The notes: generated from the letters alone by a model not told the origin. A DNA stretch of 64,000 nt from Pedobacter namyangjuensis (GCF_003313325.1 NZ_QMHQ01000004.1:310001-374000); one strand, 5' to 3'; shown: positions 28,460 through 37,462, numbered from the stretch's first letter. Translations and numbers: made by a program.

Positions 28460-28460
28460 A

Positions 28461-28823
28461 TCATTTGTTTTTGTTAATTAACGCCTGCAACTCTTCTATA
28501 TCCTTTTTGCTCAACTTCTCTTCTTTTACCATAAATGATAGAAGACTAGCCGGCGAACTATCAAAATAGCCAGAAAAGATTTTCGAAAAAGTAAGTTTGG
28601 TGTATTCCTCTTTGCTTATAGCCGGAAAATACTCGTAGGTTTTACCATAAGCTTTATAGTTTACGTAACCTTTTTTCGCCAACAACCTTACTATAGATGA
28701 AATGGTATTATACGGCGGTTTTGGCTCATCGTCTAACTCATCTATAATATCTTTAACAAACGCAGTTTGTAATTTCCACAGAATCTGCATTATGCGTTCT
28801 TCGGCTTTGGTTAATTCTTCCAT
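28461..28823 (-). CDS. BlaI/MecI/CopY-family transcriptional repressor
   Basis: 120-residue winged-helix repressor. The DNA-binding part spans about 1-75 (LTKAEERIMQILWKLQTAFV, then PPYNTISSIVRLLAKKGYV with the recognition helix), and the C-terminal helices form the dimer (about 80-120, ending IEELQALINKNK). The M56 protease encoded immediately downstream is its expected inactivator. The inverted repeats at 28857-28922 are candidate operators for autoregulation. Confidence 0.94.
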   Translation of the reverse strand: MEELTKAEERIMQILWKLQTAFVKDIIDELDDEPKPPYNTISSIVRLLAKKGYVNYKAYGKTYEYFPAISKEEYTKLTFSKIFSGYFDSSPASLLSFMVKEEKLSKKDIEELQALINKNK

Positions 28824-29148
28824 AACCTAAAGCTATAACTAAATTTTAAGTTTTACAACTGTTTTTTAAGTTATATAATTTAAAAAGCAGTTTTAAAAAG
28901 TTAAATAACTGACAATCAGTTAATTTATTTTAAAAATTGAAAAGAATTTTAATGTAGCAGAACTAGTTGATTTTTTTGCAAAAAGTGAATTTCTTAAACC
29001 TGATTGAAATGGAAATCCTTTAGCCAAAAGCCAATTTATTGGATTTTAGGGCTAAAGATTGAAATGTAAAGCAGGACTGATGCAAGCGACAAGCACTAAC
29101 ATTGTTTTACAAAAAACGAGCTAACTGTTGGTAAAAGAATGAGGAAAA
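28824..29148. other. Intergenic region of 325 bases upstream of blaI
   Basis: No coding frame. It contains the candidate operators at 28857-28922 and a structured element at 29019-29058 (arms CTTTAGCC/GGCTAAAG with an inner CCAA/TTGG stem and a TTTA loop). The latter lies about 90 bases beyond the methyltransferase stop and has no U tract, so I do not call it a terminator. Confidence 0.55.
28857..28922. promoter_or_regulatory. Candidate BlaI operator region with AACTG/CAGTT repeats
   Basis: Two inverted repeats lie 34-99 bases upstream of the repressor start. The first pairs 28857-28869 with 28880-28892 (12 of 13 positions, arms starting AACTG). The second is perfect: TAACTGA-CAA-TCAGTTA at 28906-28922. 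All four arms share AACTG, as expected for a dimeric repressor binding twice. Operator function is inferred from position and symmetry. Confidence 0.45.
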
Positions 29149-29931
29149 TTAAAACTTAATCTTGAAATGCTCTTTTGCTTGCCCTTTCTTAAAATAAACC
29201 AAGCCAATCCAAAATAAATCTACCGTAACACTAACCTCAGGATGATTTTTAATTTCCCGCCAAGCTTCTTTCATGCCATCGCTCCAGTAAATATCGTCGA
29301 ATATTAATAGCGAGCCTTCGTGCAACTTTGGCAAGCACCAATTAAAATAATTTAAGGTTGCTTCTTTGGTGTGGTTCCCATCAACATAAACAAAATCCAA
29401 TTGTTCGGCGGCATCTATGGCTTTCGGTAAAAGTTCGTTAAAATTACCTACTTGCAGTTCTGTATTCTGCAAACCTAAGTCCTTAAAATTCTGATACGCA
29501 ACCGCAGCGGTTTCTGGGCAACCCTCTATGGTTAGTACATTGGCGTTGGGCACCGCTTTAGACAGATAGGCAGAAGTTATGCCTAAACAAGTACCCAATT
29601 CTATAATATTTTTAGGCTGTTGCGCCAAGGCAAGGCGATAAATTAGTTGTGCTAAAGACGGCTTTTTTAAGGCATTTTTTGCAATTTCCTTAACCTTTTT
29701 AGTTCTGTTTTTATTCAAATGAGAACCTGCCCCGAGGTCGGTAACGGTAATTAATTTATCGTCATTTAAAAGTTTTTTTCGTTGCGCTTCAATTGCTTCG
29801 TATTCTTTTTTAGCAGAAAAATCGTAAATTACCTCATCAGTAAGTTTATAAACAAATGGCGAATGTGTGCCATGTCTACTTTTTGCAGTAATGCGGTGCT
29901 TGAGATAATCAGCAATAAATTTAAAAACCAT
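29149..29931 (-). CDS. Class I SAM-dependent methyltransferase (O-methyltransferase-like)
   Basis: Methyltransferase with a Rossmann fold. Motif I is NIIELGTCLGITSAYLS, the acidic SAM-binding residue follows in VLTIEGCPETAAVAY, and LDFVYVDGNHTKEATLNYF with LLIFDDIYW corresponds to later motifs of catechol/caffeoyl-CoA-type enzymes. The substrate is unknown. The longest frame starts at 29970, but the ATG at 29931 (MVFKFIADYLKHRI) follows directly on a TATTTTTG promoter-like element and leaves room for the divergent gene, so I choose it (260 residues). A basic N-terminal segment of about 60 residues precedes the catalytic domain. Confidence 0.85.
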   Translation of the reverse strand: MVFKFIADYLKHRITAKSRHGTHSPFVYKLTDEVIYDFSAKKEYEAIEAQRKKLLNDDKLITVTDLGAGSHLNKNRTKKVKEIAKNALKKPSLAQLIYRLALAQQPKNIIELGTCLGITSAYLSKAVPNANVLTIEGCPETAAVAYQNFKDLGLQNTELQVGNFNELLPKAIDAAEQLDFVYVDGNHTKEATLNYFNWCLPKLHEGSLLIFDDIYWSDGMKEAWREIKNHPEVSVTVDLFWIGLVYFKKGQAKEHFKIKF

Positions 29932-29974
29932 AGCTGCAAAAATAGGCAAACAGAAATTTGTAATTTGCATTTTA

Positions 29975-30832
29975 ATGGAAAATCTTAAAGAAATTGGCGC
30001 TCTTGTTAAATTACTGGATGATCCTGATCAGGAAATCTACCAACATGTGCAAGAACGCCTGTTAGAATACGGAAACGAAGCAATTTCTGAACTCGAAAGT
30101 GCTTGGGAGCAATCTTTAGATACGGTTTTGCACGAGCGTATAGAAAACATTGTGCATACCATCCAATTTAATAATGTAAAAGAAGATTTAAACTTGTGGT
30201 ACCAAAGTGGAGCATTTGATCTTTTACAAGGCGCTTTAATTATTAATCGCTACCAATACCCAGATTTGGATGAGCAGGCCATTATTTTCCAAATTGAAGA
30301 AATTAAGCGAGAAATTTGGGTAGGCTTGCAGTATGAGATGAGTTCCATCGAAAAAATAAAGCTCATTAACCATATTTTTTACAATCAATTTGGCTTTAAC
30401 GGCAATACCAAAAACCACCACGACCCGCAAAACTCTTACTTAAACCAAGTTTTAGAAAGCAAAAAAGGCAACCAAATTTCGCTGGCAATAATTTACGCAA
30501 CACTTGCCCAAAAGTTAGATATACCTGTTTATGGCGTAAACCTACCACAGCACTTTATTCTGGGTTACATAGATGAGAGCAACGCCGAAAAAGAATATGG
30601 CGTGCTATTTTACATAAATGCTTTTAACAAGGGCGCAATTTTTGGCAAGCACGACGTGGATCAGTTTTTACGACAGCTTAATTTAGAGCCACAACCTGGT
30701 TTTTACTCGCCTTGCAGCAATACAGAAATTATCCGTAGGGTTATTAGAAACCTGATTTCGGCTTACGAAAACCTGGGTGCTACCGAAAAAGTTGAAGAGC
30801 TGAAACAGCTACAGGATATATTAACAGTTTAA
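29975..30832 (+). CDS. SirB1-family transglutaminase-like protein
   Basis: 285-residue cytoplasmic protein. Residues 1-60 are helical with LLDDPDQEIYQHVQERLLEYG. The central part (about 60-220) matches the SirB1 N-terminal/transglutaminase-core-2 domain, with KGNQISLAIIYATLAQKLDIPVYGVNLPQHFILGY. In classic transglutaminases a Cys sits where ISLAIIY is, so this protein has no obvious nucleophile and may not be an enzyme. The C-terminus (about 240-285) is TPR-like. Relatives are widespread and poorly understood. It is divergent from the methyltransferase with a very short promoter gap. Confidence 0.85.
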   Translation: MENLKEIGALVKLLDDPDQEIYQHVQERLLEYGNEAISELESAWEQSLDTVLHERIENIVHTIQFNNVKEDLNLWYQSGAFDLLQGALIINRYQYPDLDEQAIIFQIEEIKREIWVGLQYEMSSIEKIKLINHIFYNQFGFNGNTKNHHDPQNSYLNQVLESKKGNQISLAIIYATLAQKLDIPVYGVNLPQHFILGYIDESNAEKEYGVLFYINAFNKGAIFGKHDVDQFLRQLNLEPQPGFYSPCSNTEIIRRVIRNLISAYENLGATEKVEELKQLQDILTV

Positions 30833-31022
30833 TTCTAGTTGAAAAGCAGGGATAGTTCTATTTTTAAAGGCTAGTCCCGTTATGCGCTTTATTCGCTACT
30901 CTTCATGCTCGCTCCTACCGGGTTTAAGTAACCTAGGCCTGCGCACAAAAAGAACGAAGAAAAAACGGGAAGACTTACAAATCCACTGCATTGCTTATTG
31001 AAACTCGTAAGCCTCTAAAAAT
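30833..31022. repeat. Intergenic gap carrying a probable interspersed repeat
   Basis: Between two convergent genes. The text GGCTAGTCCCGT, TTTATTCGCTACTCT, GCTCGCTCCTACCGGGTTT and GCGCACAAAAAGAACGAAG has a base composition and layout unlike the neighbouring gaps and looks like a dispersed Bacteroidota repeat. The 15 bases at 30888-30902 recur at 23500-23514. Repeat status is inferred from this match and from recall. Confidence 0.4.
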
Positions 31023-31931
31023 CTATAGCCAGCTATTAGCCGTCATCCAATTTTTTAAAGTCTGGAACCAATCTTCTTTGGTGGTTTTATTGTTAAGTCC
31101 AAAACCATGTCCTCCAGCTTGGTAAATATGCATTTCTGCTGGCACATTAGCGCCAACTAACTTTTCATTGTAGATTAAACTATTTCTAACCGGTACCGTA
31201 ACATCATTATTTGCGTGCACCAAAAATGTTGGCGGGGTTTGTGCATTTACGTGATTTTGGTTAGAGAAATAATTTTTCTGGGCTTGTGTAGGTTCATTAC
31301 CTAGTAATTTACTTACCGAACCAGCATGAGTGATGGTTCCGAAGCTAATAACCGGATAAATAAGGATAGAAAAATCTGGACGTAAACTGATATTTTCTGC
31401 ATTTGCTATCTTCATATCATTGTAGTGCACGCTTAAGCTAGATGCCAAATGCCCACCGGCAGAAAAGCCCATAATACCAACTTTATTTGGGCTAATACCC
31501 CAAACGCTTGCATTTTTTCTAACTAGGTAAATAGCCTGTAACGCATCTTGTAAAGGCGCTAAAGATTTATCCACCATTACAGTATCATTTGGCAATCTGT
31601 ATTTTAATACAAAAGCAGTTACTCCGGCTTCAGCAAACTTCTTCGCTACATCATATCCTTCTTTTTTAATTGCCAAAATGCTGTATCCTCCCCCTGGGCA
31701 AATAATAACAGCGGTACCATTTGGTTTAGGTGGCGAATAAACGGTTAATGTAGGTTCGAAAACCCTGCTAACCCTAGTTACCCCATCATTGCCTGTAATC
31801 GATGCTTCTTTAAAATCTGCTGGCGCTTTTTTCGATCCGGGTACGGTGCCGTTATACAAGGGTATAACTTGTTGCGCATTTAGTTGCATTGCCATAAAAA
31901 ACAACAAGAGTAAAAAAGATAGCCTTTTCAT
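31023..31931 (-). CDS. Secreted alpha/beta hydrolase (acetyl-xylan-esterase-like)
   Basis: 302-residue protein with a signal peptide (1-19, ending LNAQ) and a serine-hydrolase fold. The oxyanion region is IICPGGGYSILA, the nucleophile lies in GIMGFSAGGHLASS, and the acid/His residues are likely in HANNDVTVPVRNS and AGGHGFG. These features match the BD-FAE/Axe-type carbohydrate esterase group. The substrate is probably an esterified sugar polymer, but no sugar-degrading genes are adjacent, so this is open. It ends a run of minus-strand genes after prfB. Confidence 0.88.
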   Translation of the reverse strand: MKRLSFLLLLFFMAMQLNAQQVIPLYNGTVPGSKKAPADFKEASITGNDGVTRVSRVFEPTLTVYSPPKPNGTAVIICPGGGYSILAIKKEGYDVAKKFAEAGVTAFVLKYRLPNDTVMVDKSLAPLQDALQAIYLVRKNASVWGISPNKVGIMGFSAGGHLASSLSVHYNDMKIANAENISLRPDFSILIYPVISFGTITHAGSVSKLLGNEPTQAQKNYFSNQNHVNAQTPPTFLVHANNDVTVPVRNSLIYNEKLVGANVPAEMHIYQAGGHGFGLNNKTTKEDWFQTLKNWMTANSWL

Positions 31932-31971
31932 TTATTTAATTTAAAGTAGTTAAATGTTGCTTAAAATAGGT

Positions 31972-33046
31972 TTAAAATTCCATTAAATAAGCTTTTAAAA
32001 AATCATTTATATCACCATCTAACACAGCGTTTGGGTTAGATGTTTGGAAATTTGTTCGGTGATCTTTTACCCTCCTATCGTCTAGCACATAACTTCTGAT
32101 TTGCGAACCCCATTCAATTTTTTTCTTAGAACCTTCTATTGCTGCAGTAGCCTCGTCTCGTTTACGTTGTTCTATTTCAAAAAGCTGAGATTTTAGCAAT
32201 CGCATAGCATTTTCTTTATTTTGCAATTGCGACCTTGACTCTTGGTTTTTAATGATGATTCCCGAAGGTTTATGGTGCAGCCTAACTGCAGTTTCTACCT
32301 TGTTAACGTTCTGACCGCCGGCACCACCAGCTCTAAAAGTTTCAAACTCTACATCGGCAGGGTTTATATCAATTTGAATAGTATCATCTACCAAAGGATA
32401 AACATATACCGAAGCAAAAGAAGTATGTCTACGTGCATTAGAATCGAAAGGCGATATTCTTACCAAGCGATGCACACCATTTTCGCCTTTTAAATATCCA
32501 TAAGCAAATTCGCCTGCAATTTGTATGGTTACCGATTTTATGCCTGCAACCTCTCCTTCGTTATAATCTTGTTCAGTAACCTTATAACCATTTTTCTCTG
32601 CCCACATTAAATACATACGCAAAAGCATATATGCCCAGTCGCAACTTTCTGTACCACCCGCACCAGCTGTAATTTGCATTACCGCATTTAGTTGGTCTTC
32701 CTTGGTTTTGAGCATGTTTTTGAGCTCCAAGTCTTCTACAACTTTTAAAGCAATCTCATATTGCTCGTCAACTTCGGCCTCACTAGCATCTCCCGCCTGA
32801 AAAAAATCGTACAAAACAACCGTATCTTCTACAGCAGAAGAGGCTTGCTTAAAACCATCAGTCCATTTCTTTTTACTGCTGATATTAGCTAAAATACCTT
32901 CCGCTTTTTTCGGGTCATCCCAAAAATCAGGCGCCAGCGTTACTTTCTCTTCTTCTCTTATTTGATATACAAGCTCATCGACGTCAAAGATACCTCCCCA
33001 GCGACGCTACTCTGTCCCTTAAATCCTGCAATAATTCTTTAGTCAT
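31972..33046 (-). CDS. prfB: Peptide chain release factor 2 with programmed +1 frameshift
   Basis: Release factor 2 ends translation at UGA and UAA. The initial frame runs from the ATG at 33046 (MTKELLQDLRDRVASLGRYL, 20 residues) to a UGA. Shifting +1 there continues with DVDELVYQIREEEKV into the main frame, giving 357 residues. The main frame shows the GGQ loop (RAGGAGGQNVNKVETAVRLH), and RF2-type domain 2 follows normal order. Starting at the internal Met (32814) would lose about 77 residues of domain 1, so the frameshift product is the real protein. It is followed by the hydrolase gene after about 40 bases. Confidence 0.96.
32983..32999 (-). promoter_or_regulatory. RF2 programmed frameshift site
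   Basis: Minus-strand text GGGGAGGTATCTTTGAC holds an internal Shine-Dalgarno-like GGGGAGG, then TAT, the slippery CTT codon, the in-frame UGA and C. This is nearly the same as the E. coli prfB site. Low RF2 slows reading of UGA and allows CTT to slip by +1, so RF2 controls its own level. Confidence 0.95.
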
Positions 33047-33128
33047 AATGGCAAATATACAAGGTTGAATGGTAAAAGGCGAATGGCCTAAAGCTCTGGA
33101 TAAATAAACAATATTCGCAGAGTAGTTT

Positions 33129-33731
33129 TTACCGCAGTTCTACTTCGGTAGTTTCTGCTTCCAAAACTCTGCCGTCAGATAAGTTAATTTTAACTTTAAA
33201 CTTATGTCTTTTACTTGCTGTTGGCGCTTGCTGTAAAAATATCCCTTGGTAAAAAGCTATAATGGCCGAATGCTTCAAATCTTTTAAAATTTTTAGATAA
33301 TCGGCTATCGGCATGTCAGCATTATTCCATTTCGCTTTAAAATACAAACTGAGGTCGGTATTTTTTGGATGACTAGCATCAAAATCATTGTTTGAAAATA
33401 TGGCTACAGATGAAATATCTTCTTTACCTATTATATTATCCTCCTCGCAACTGCAAGCCATAGCGGCTGATATTAAACCCCAATTTACGCTATGTTGCTT
33501 TAACGCAACCTGTTCAGTTACAAACTGCATCTGAATTCCAAATCTCGTACTAGCAAATACAGAGTCTTTTGTAAGCCGAGGCTCAGGTAAATTGGCGTCC
33601 AGATTTTTTAAAGACAATGCTTTTTTTGTGAAATAAATGTCTTTTACGGGGTCACAATTACAATCTACACAACCACTAATCAGTTGCAAACTCAGTGCAA
33701 GCCCAAAAATTACGAGTATCTTTTTTATCAT
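33129..33731 (-). CDS. Lipoprotein of unknown function
   Basis: 200-residue protein with a lipobox (LQLISGC, Cys21) followed by VDCNCDP, so three more cysteines or near-cysteines lie close to the mature N-terminus, and another pair is at MACSCEEDN (about 112). I do not recognise the family. The visible organisation is a single beta-rich domain ending in KFKVKINLSDGRVLEAET. It lies 83 bases beyond the prfB start and 23 bases after the M20 peptidase gene on the same strand. Confidence 0.8.
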   Translation of the reverse strand: MIKKILVIFGLALSLQLISGCVDCNCDPVKDIYFTKKALSLKNLDANLPEPRLTKDSVFASTRFGIQMQFVTEQVALKQHSVNWGLISAAMACSCEEDNIIGKEDISSVAIFSNNDFDASHPKNTDLSLYFKAKWNNADMPIADYLKILKDLKHSAIIAFYQGIFLQQAPTASKRHKFKVKINLSDGRVLEAETTEVELR

Positions 33732-33754
33732 TGTTAATACAAATTAGCGAAAAT

Positions 33755-35059
33755 TTATTTTTTCTTCATCCCCATATAATCCAGCGTTAAATTTGCTAAG
33801 GCTTTTACTCCCAAGGTAAATCCACTTTCATCCAAATAAAAATCGGGTGTATGGTGCGATGGCGCTTTTAAAGGATCTTGCCCTTTTGGCATCCCTCCTA
33901 AAAAGAAAAACAAACCCGGAATTTTTTCTTGAAAAAACGAAAAATCTTCAGCGCCAGTTACTGGAGATTTTAATTTCACATTGTCTTTACCTGCGGAATA
34001 TTGCAGAGTGGGCAACATCTTTTCGGTTAAAGCGATATCGTTAAAAGTAACCGGATAATGTGCACTGTAAGGGATCAGCACTTCTGCTTCCGCTCCCGAA
34101 GCCTCTGCTGTTTTAGTAGCAATGGTTTTAATACGCTGAATAAACATCGCCTCGTCTTCTTTAGTAAAATTGCGCACCGTACCTAACATCTCCACTTTTT
34201 CTGGAATAATGTTAGAGCGAACTCCACCGTGGATGGAACCAATAGTTACTACTCCAGGGTTTTCTGTTACATCCAAATTTCTACTTACAATGGTTTGCAG
34301 GTTATTTACAATTTGTGCAGCAACTACAATCGGATCGATACTGCTCCATGGGTAAGCACCATGAGCCTGTTTTCCAGTTACCGTAATCTTCATATCGTTA
34401 ACTGCCGCCATTGTTCCACCTGGTTTGTAGGTAATTTGCCCGACAGGGGTTTGAGAATTGATATGCAAACCAAAAATTACATCAACCTTTGGATTTTGTA
34501 GCACGCCTTCTTTTACCATTAATTCGGCTCCTCCTTCTTGCCCTACCGGAACACCTTCTTCAGCAGGTTGAAAAATAAATTTTACTGTACCGGCCAAATC
34601 TTTTTTCATTCCTGCTAAAATCTCCGCAACGCCCATTAAAATGGCTATGTGGCTATCGTGGCCACAGGCATGCATTACACCAACTTCTTGATCGTTAAAG
34701 GTGGTTTTGACTTTGGATGCGAACGGAACATCTACTCTCTCGGTAACTGGCAAAGCATCCATGTCTGCACGCAAGGCTACAACTGGACCTGGCTTAGCCC
34801 CAACTAAAATACCGACAACACCAGTTTTGGCAATCCCGGTTTTAGTTTCAATTCCTAATGATTTTAAATGTTTTGCAATCACCTCGGCGGTTCGTAACTC
34901 TAAATTCCCAAGTTCTGGATGTTGATGAAAATCCCTTCGCCAGTTTACAACCTTTTGAGAAATTGCATCAGCCTTTTTTGAAACTTCGGGTTTTAAATCG
35001 TTTTGCGCAAAGATAAAAGAGGGGAAAATGAGTAATGCGGGGATGAAGAGTGATTTCAT
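33755..35059 (-). CDS. Secreted M20-family amidohydrolase
   Basis: 434-residue zinc amidohydrolase with a signal peptide (1-18, ending IFAQ), so it acts in the periplasm. Metal-binding positions are seen in MHACGHDSHIAILMGVA (Cys and His), FQPAEEG (Glu-Glu), GLHINSQ and AEDFSFF with a C-terminal His (SHHTPDF). The lid domain lies at about 215-330 (AHGAYPWSSIDPIV). The family includes IAA-amino-acid, hippurate and N-acyl-amino-acid hydrolases; the substrate is not predictable. A cytoplasmic paralogue is encoded at 45635-46819. Confidence 0.93.
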   Translation of the reverse strand: MKSLFIPALLIFPSFIFAQNDLKPEVSKKADAISQKVVNWRRDFHQHPELGNLELRTAEVIAKHLKSLGIETKTGIAKTGVVGILVGAKPGPVVALRADMDALPVTERVDVPFASKVKTTFNDQEVGVMHACGHDSHIAILMGVAEILAGMKKDLAGTVKFIFQPAEEGVPVGQEGGAELMVKEGVLQNPKVDVIFGLHINSQTPVGQITYKPGGTMAAVNDMKITVTGKQAHGAYPWSSIDPIVVAAQIVNNLQTIVSRNLDVTENPGVVTIGSIHGGVRSNIIPEKVEMLGTVRNFTKEDEAMFIQRIKTIATKTAEASGAEAEVLIPYSAHYPVTFNDIALTEKMLPTLQYSAGKDNVKLKSPVTGAEDFSFFQEKIPGLFFFLGGMPKGQDPLKAPSHHTPDFYLDESGFTLGVKALANLTLDYMGMKKK

Positions 35060-35094
35060 TTAAATTAATTTTCAACAAGTTAATCAAAAGCCAA

Positions 35095-35128
35095 TAAAAA
35101 AGCCGAACTCAATTTAAGAATTCGGCTC
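35095..35128 (-). terminator. Intrinsic terminator after the DUF937-like gene
   Basis: Stem AGCCGAA/TTCGGCT (35101-35107 with 35121-35127) followed on the minus strand by six T. It lies 21 bases past the stop at 35149. The arms resemble those of the secA terminator. Confidence 0.88.
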
Positions 35129-35148
35129 ACTCACCATAATTTATTTAG

Positions 35149-35664
35149 TTAGTTAAACAACCCTTTTAATTTATCTAGCACATTTCCTTCTGCGGGTTGG
35201 CCATTTGCTTGGTTTTGGTTGCCACCTTTGAACATTCCCATAACATCGTTAAGGTCAAATTTTCCATCTTCGCCACCGGCAAGTTTGCCTAACACATCTT
35301 GAATATTAAACGAACTATCGCTTGGATCGTTGGTTTTGTTTGCTAGCTTACCTAAAATAACTGGAATAATGGCAGCACCTATAGTTTTTGCAGTTTCTGC
35401 ATTGATACCAAAAGCTGCTAATTTATCGGTTAAACCAGATGTTGCTTGTTGTACTACTGCATTACCTTCGCTAGCTTGTCCGCTGTTAAACATATTTGCT
35501 AACTCGGCTACATTTCCAGAAGCTAACTGGCTTTTTAGTGCATCAAAAATTGAACTTGATGCTGCCTGAATGGCATTATCATTCTGTTCGTTTGGCACTG
35601 CTGCGTTATTTACGATTGCATCTTGTGCATTTTCTCTTACTAATTGTTCTAAATTTTCTAACAT
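35149..35664 (-). CDS. DUF937-like protein of unknown function
   Basis: 171-residue protein rich in Asn, Ala and Gly with no signal peptide or membrane segment. The middle (about 75-110) has IGAAIIPVILGKLANKTNDP, which fits the DUF937/YidB-like pattern. The C-terminus repeats DVLGKLAGG, DVMGMFKGG and DKLKGLF, a short-helix repeat. Function is unknown. It has its own terminator and is divergent from pgi, 57 bases apart. Confidence 0.8.
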   Translation of the reverse strand: MLENLEQLVRENAQDAIVNNAAVPNEQNDNAIQAASSSIFDALKSQLASGNVAELANMFNSGQASEGNAVVQQATSGLTDKLAAFGINAETAKTIGAAIIPVILGKLANKTNDPSDSSFNIQDVLGKLAGGEDGKFDLNDVMGMFKGGNQNQANGQPAEGNVLDKLKGLFN

Positions 35665-35721
35665 GATAGGTAGTTTTAGTTTATTTTCTAATTCGTACTT
35701 TTACCGTATAAACAGTCAATT

Positions 35722-37368
35722 ATGTTACCAAAAATAAATTTCACAAAAACAAATGCCTACAAATACTTGGCAGACCATTTTATAACGATTAACGAAAATA
35801 ATCTTAAGGATTTATTTACACAAGATGGGGAACGTTTTAAAAAATTCTCGATTTTGTTCGAAGACATTCTTGTTGATTATTCGAAGAACAGAATTGATGA
35901 TACTACCATCGCTTTGCTAATACAACTTGCAAAAGAATGTGAGTTAGATAAAGCTATTGAAGCAATGTACAGTGGCGATAAAATTAACCAAACGGAAGAT
36001 AGGCCAGTTCTACACATCGCTTTGCGTAACCAAAGTAATAAGCCTGTTTTGGTTGATGGTAAAGATGTGATGCCAGATGTGAATGCTGTATTGGCTAAAA
36101 TGGAGAAGTTTAGCAATGCGATTATCTCTGAGGAATGGAAAGGTTATACCGGAAAAGCGATTACCGACATTGTAAATATTGGTATCGGGGGCTCTGACTT
36201 AGGACCGGTAATGGTAACTGAAGCACTTAAATCTTACAAAACGAGGTTAAATCTTCATTTTGTTTCTAATATTGATGGTACACATTTAGCGGAGACGCTT
36301 AAAACCGTTAACCCAGAAACGACTTTGTTTTTAGTGGCTTCTAAAACATTTACCACACAAGAAACTATGACTAATGCGCATAGTGCAAGAGCTTGGTTTT
36401 TAGAGGCAGGTGCTAAACAAGAAGATATTGCTAAACACTTCGCCGCACTTTCTACCAATGCAAAAGACGTAGCAGCGTTTGGTATCGACACTGAAAATAT
36501 GTTCGAATTTTGGGACTGGGTTGGGGGTAGATATTCTTTATGGAGCGCAATTGGTCTATCAATTTCTTTAGGTATTGGTTTTGATAATTTTAAAGAATTA
36601 CTTGCTGGCGCACACGCTAGTGATGAACACTTTGAAAATACGCCGTTTGAAAAAAACATCCCAGTAATTTTAGCATTATTAGGCGTTTGGTACATTAACT
36701 TTTTTGATGCTGATACCCAGGCCATTTTACCTTACGATCAATATCTACATCGCTTTGCTGCTTATTTTCAACAAGGAGATATGGAAAGCAACGGTAAACA
36801 TGTTGACAGAAACGGTGAGAATGTAGATTATGAAACCGGGCCTGTAATTTGGGGCGAGCCAGGAACTAATGGCCAGCATGCATTTTACCAGTTGATACAC
36901 CAAGGAACCAAGCTAATTCCATGTGATTTTATTGCACCTGCGCAAAGCTTAAATCCTTTGGGAGATCACCATCCGATTTTACTTTCTAACTTTTTTGCGC
37001 AAACCGAAGCTTTAATGAACGGAAAAACCGAGGAAGAGGTAGAAAAAGAACTAAAAGCATCTGGGAAGTCGGACAGCGAGATAAAAAAGTTAGCACCTTT
37101 TAAAGTTTTTGATGGCAACAGACCAACTAATTCAATTTTATTGAAAAAAGTTACCCCGCGTAGTTTGGGTAGTTTGACTGCTATTTACGAGCACAAAATA
37201 TTTGTTCAAGGTGTTATTTGGAATATATTTAGTTTCGACCAATGGGGTGTTGAATTAGGTAAACAATTGGCTCAAAAAATACAACCAGAGTTAAAAGGTG
37301 ATGAGGAAGTGAATTCTCATGATTCTTCTACGAATGGATTGATTAATCAGTATAAAAGCTGGAGATAG
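35722..37368 (+). CDS. pgi: Glucose-6-phosphate isomerase
   Basis: Interconverts glucose-6-phosphate and fructose-6-phosphate in the cytoplasm. The 548 residues match the usual length. Seen are GIGGSDLGPVMVTEAL, the sugar-phosphate site KTFTTQETMTNA, the catalytic region GGRYSLWSAIGLSI, WGEPGTNGQHAFYQLIHQGT and the PROSITE-type FSFDQWGVELGKQLAQ. The next gene lies 94 bases on and is unrelated, so pgi is probably monocistronic. Confidence 0.97.
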   Translation: MLPKINFTKTNAYKYLADHFITINENNLKDLFTQDGERFKKFSILFEDILVDYSKNRIDDTTIALLIQLAKECELDKAIEAMYSGDKINQTEDRPVLHIALRNQSNKPVLVDGKDVMPDVNAVLAKMEKFSNAIISEEWKGYTGKAITDIVNIGIGGSDLGPVMVTEALKSYKTRLNLHFVSNIDGTHLAETLKTVNPETTLFLVASKTFTTQETMTNAHSARAWFLEAGAKQEDIAKHFAALSTNAKDVAAFGIDTENMFEFWDWVGGRYSLWSAIGLSISLGIGFDNFKELLAGAHASDEHFENTPFEKNIPVILALLGVWYINFFDADTQAILPYDQYLHRFAAYFQQGDMESNGKHVDRNGENVDYETGPVIWGEPGTNGQHAFYQLIHQGTKLIPCDFIAPAQSLNPLGDHHPILLSNFFAQTEALMNGKTEEEVEKELKASGKSDSEIKKLAPFKVFDGNRPTNSILLKKVTPRSLGSLTAIYEHKIFVQGVIWNIFSFDQWGVELGKQLAQKIQPELKGDEEVNSHDSSTNGLINQYKSWR

Positions 37369-37462
37369 AATAAGAACGAAAAAATTGTAACAATGCTGTG
37401 TTTTAGTTTGTTGTAATAATAAGTTATTTATATATTTAGTAACACACAAATCCAAATCTGTT

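Noticed and set aside
32814..33046. Start of prfB at the internal Met (32814) as a shorter protein
   Set aside because: The frameshift site and about 77 extra residues of RF2 domain 1 are clear.
36255..36725. Minus-strand frame of 156 residues
   Set aside because: Antisense of pgi; composition is typical of a shadow.
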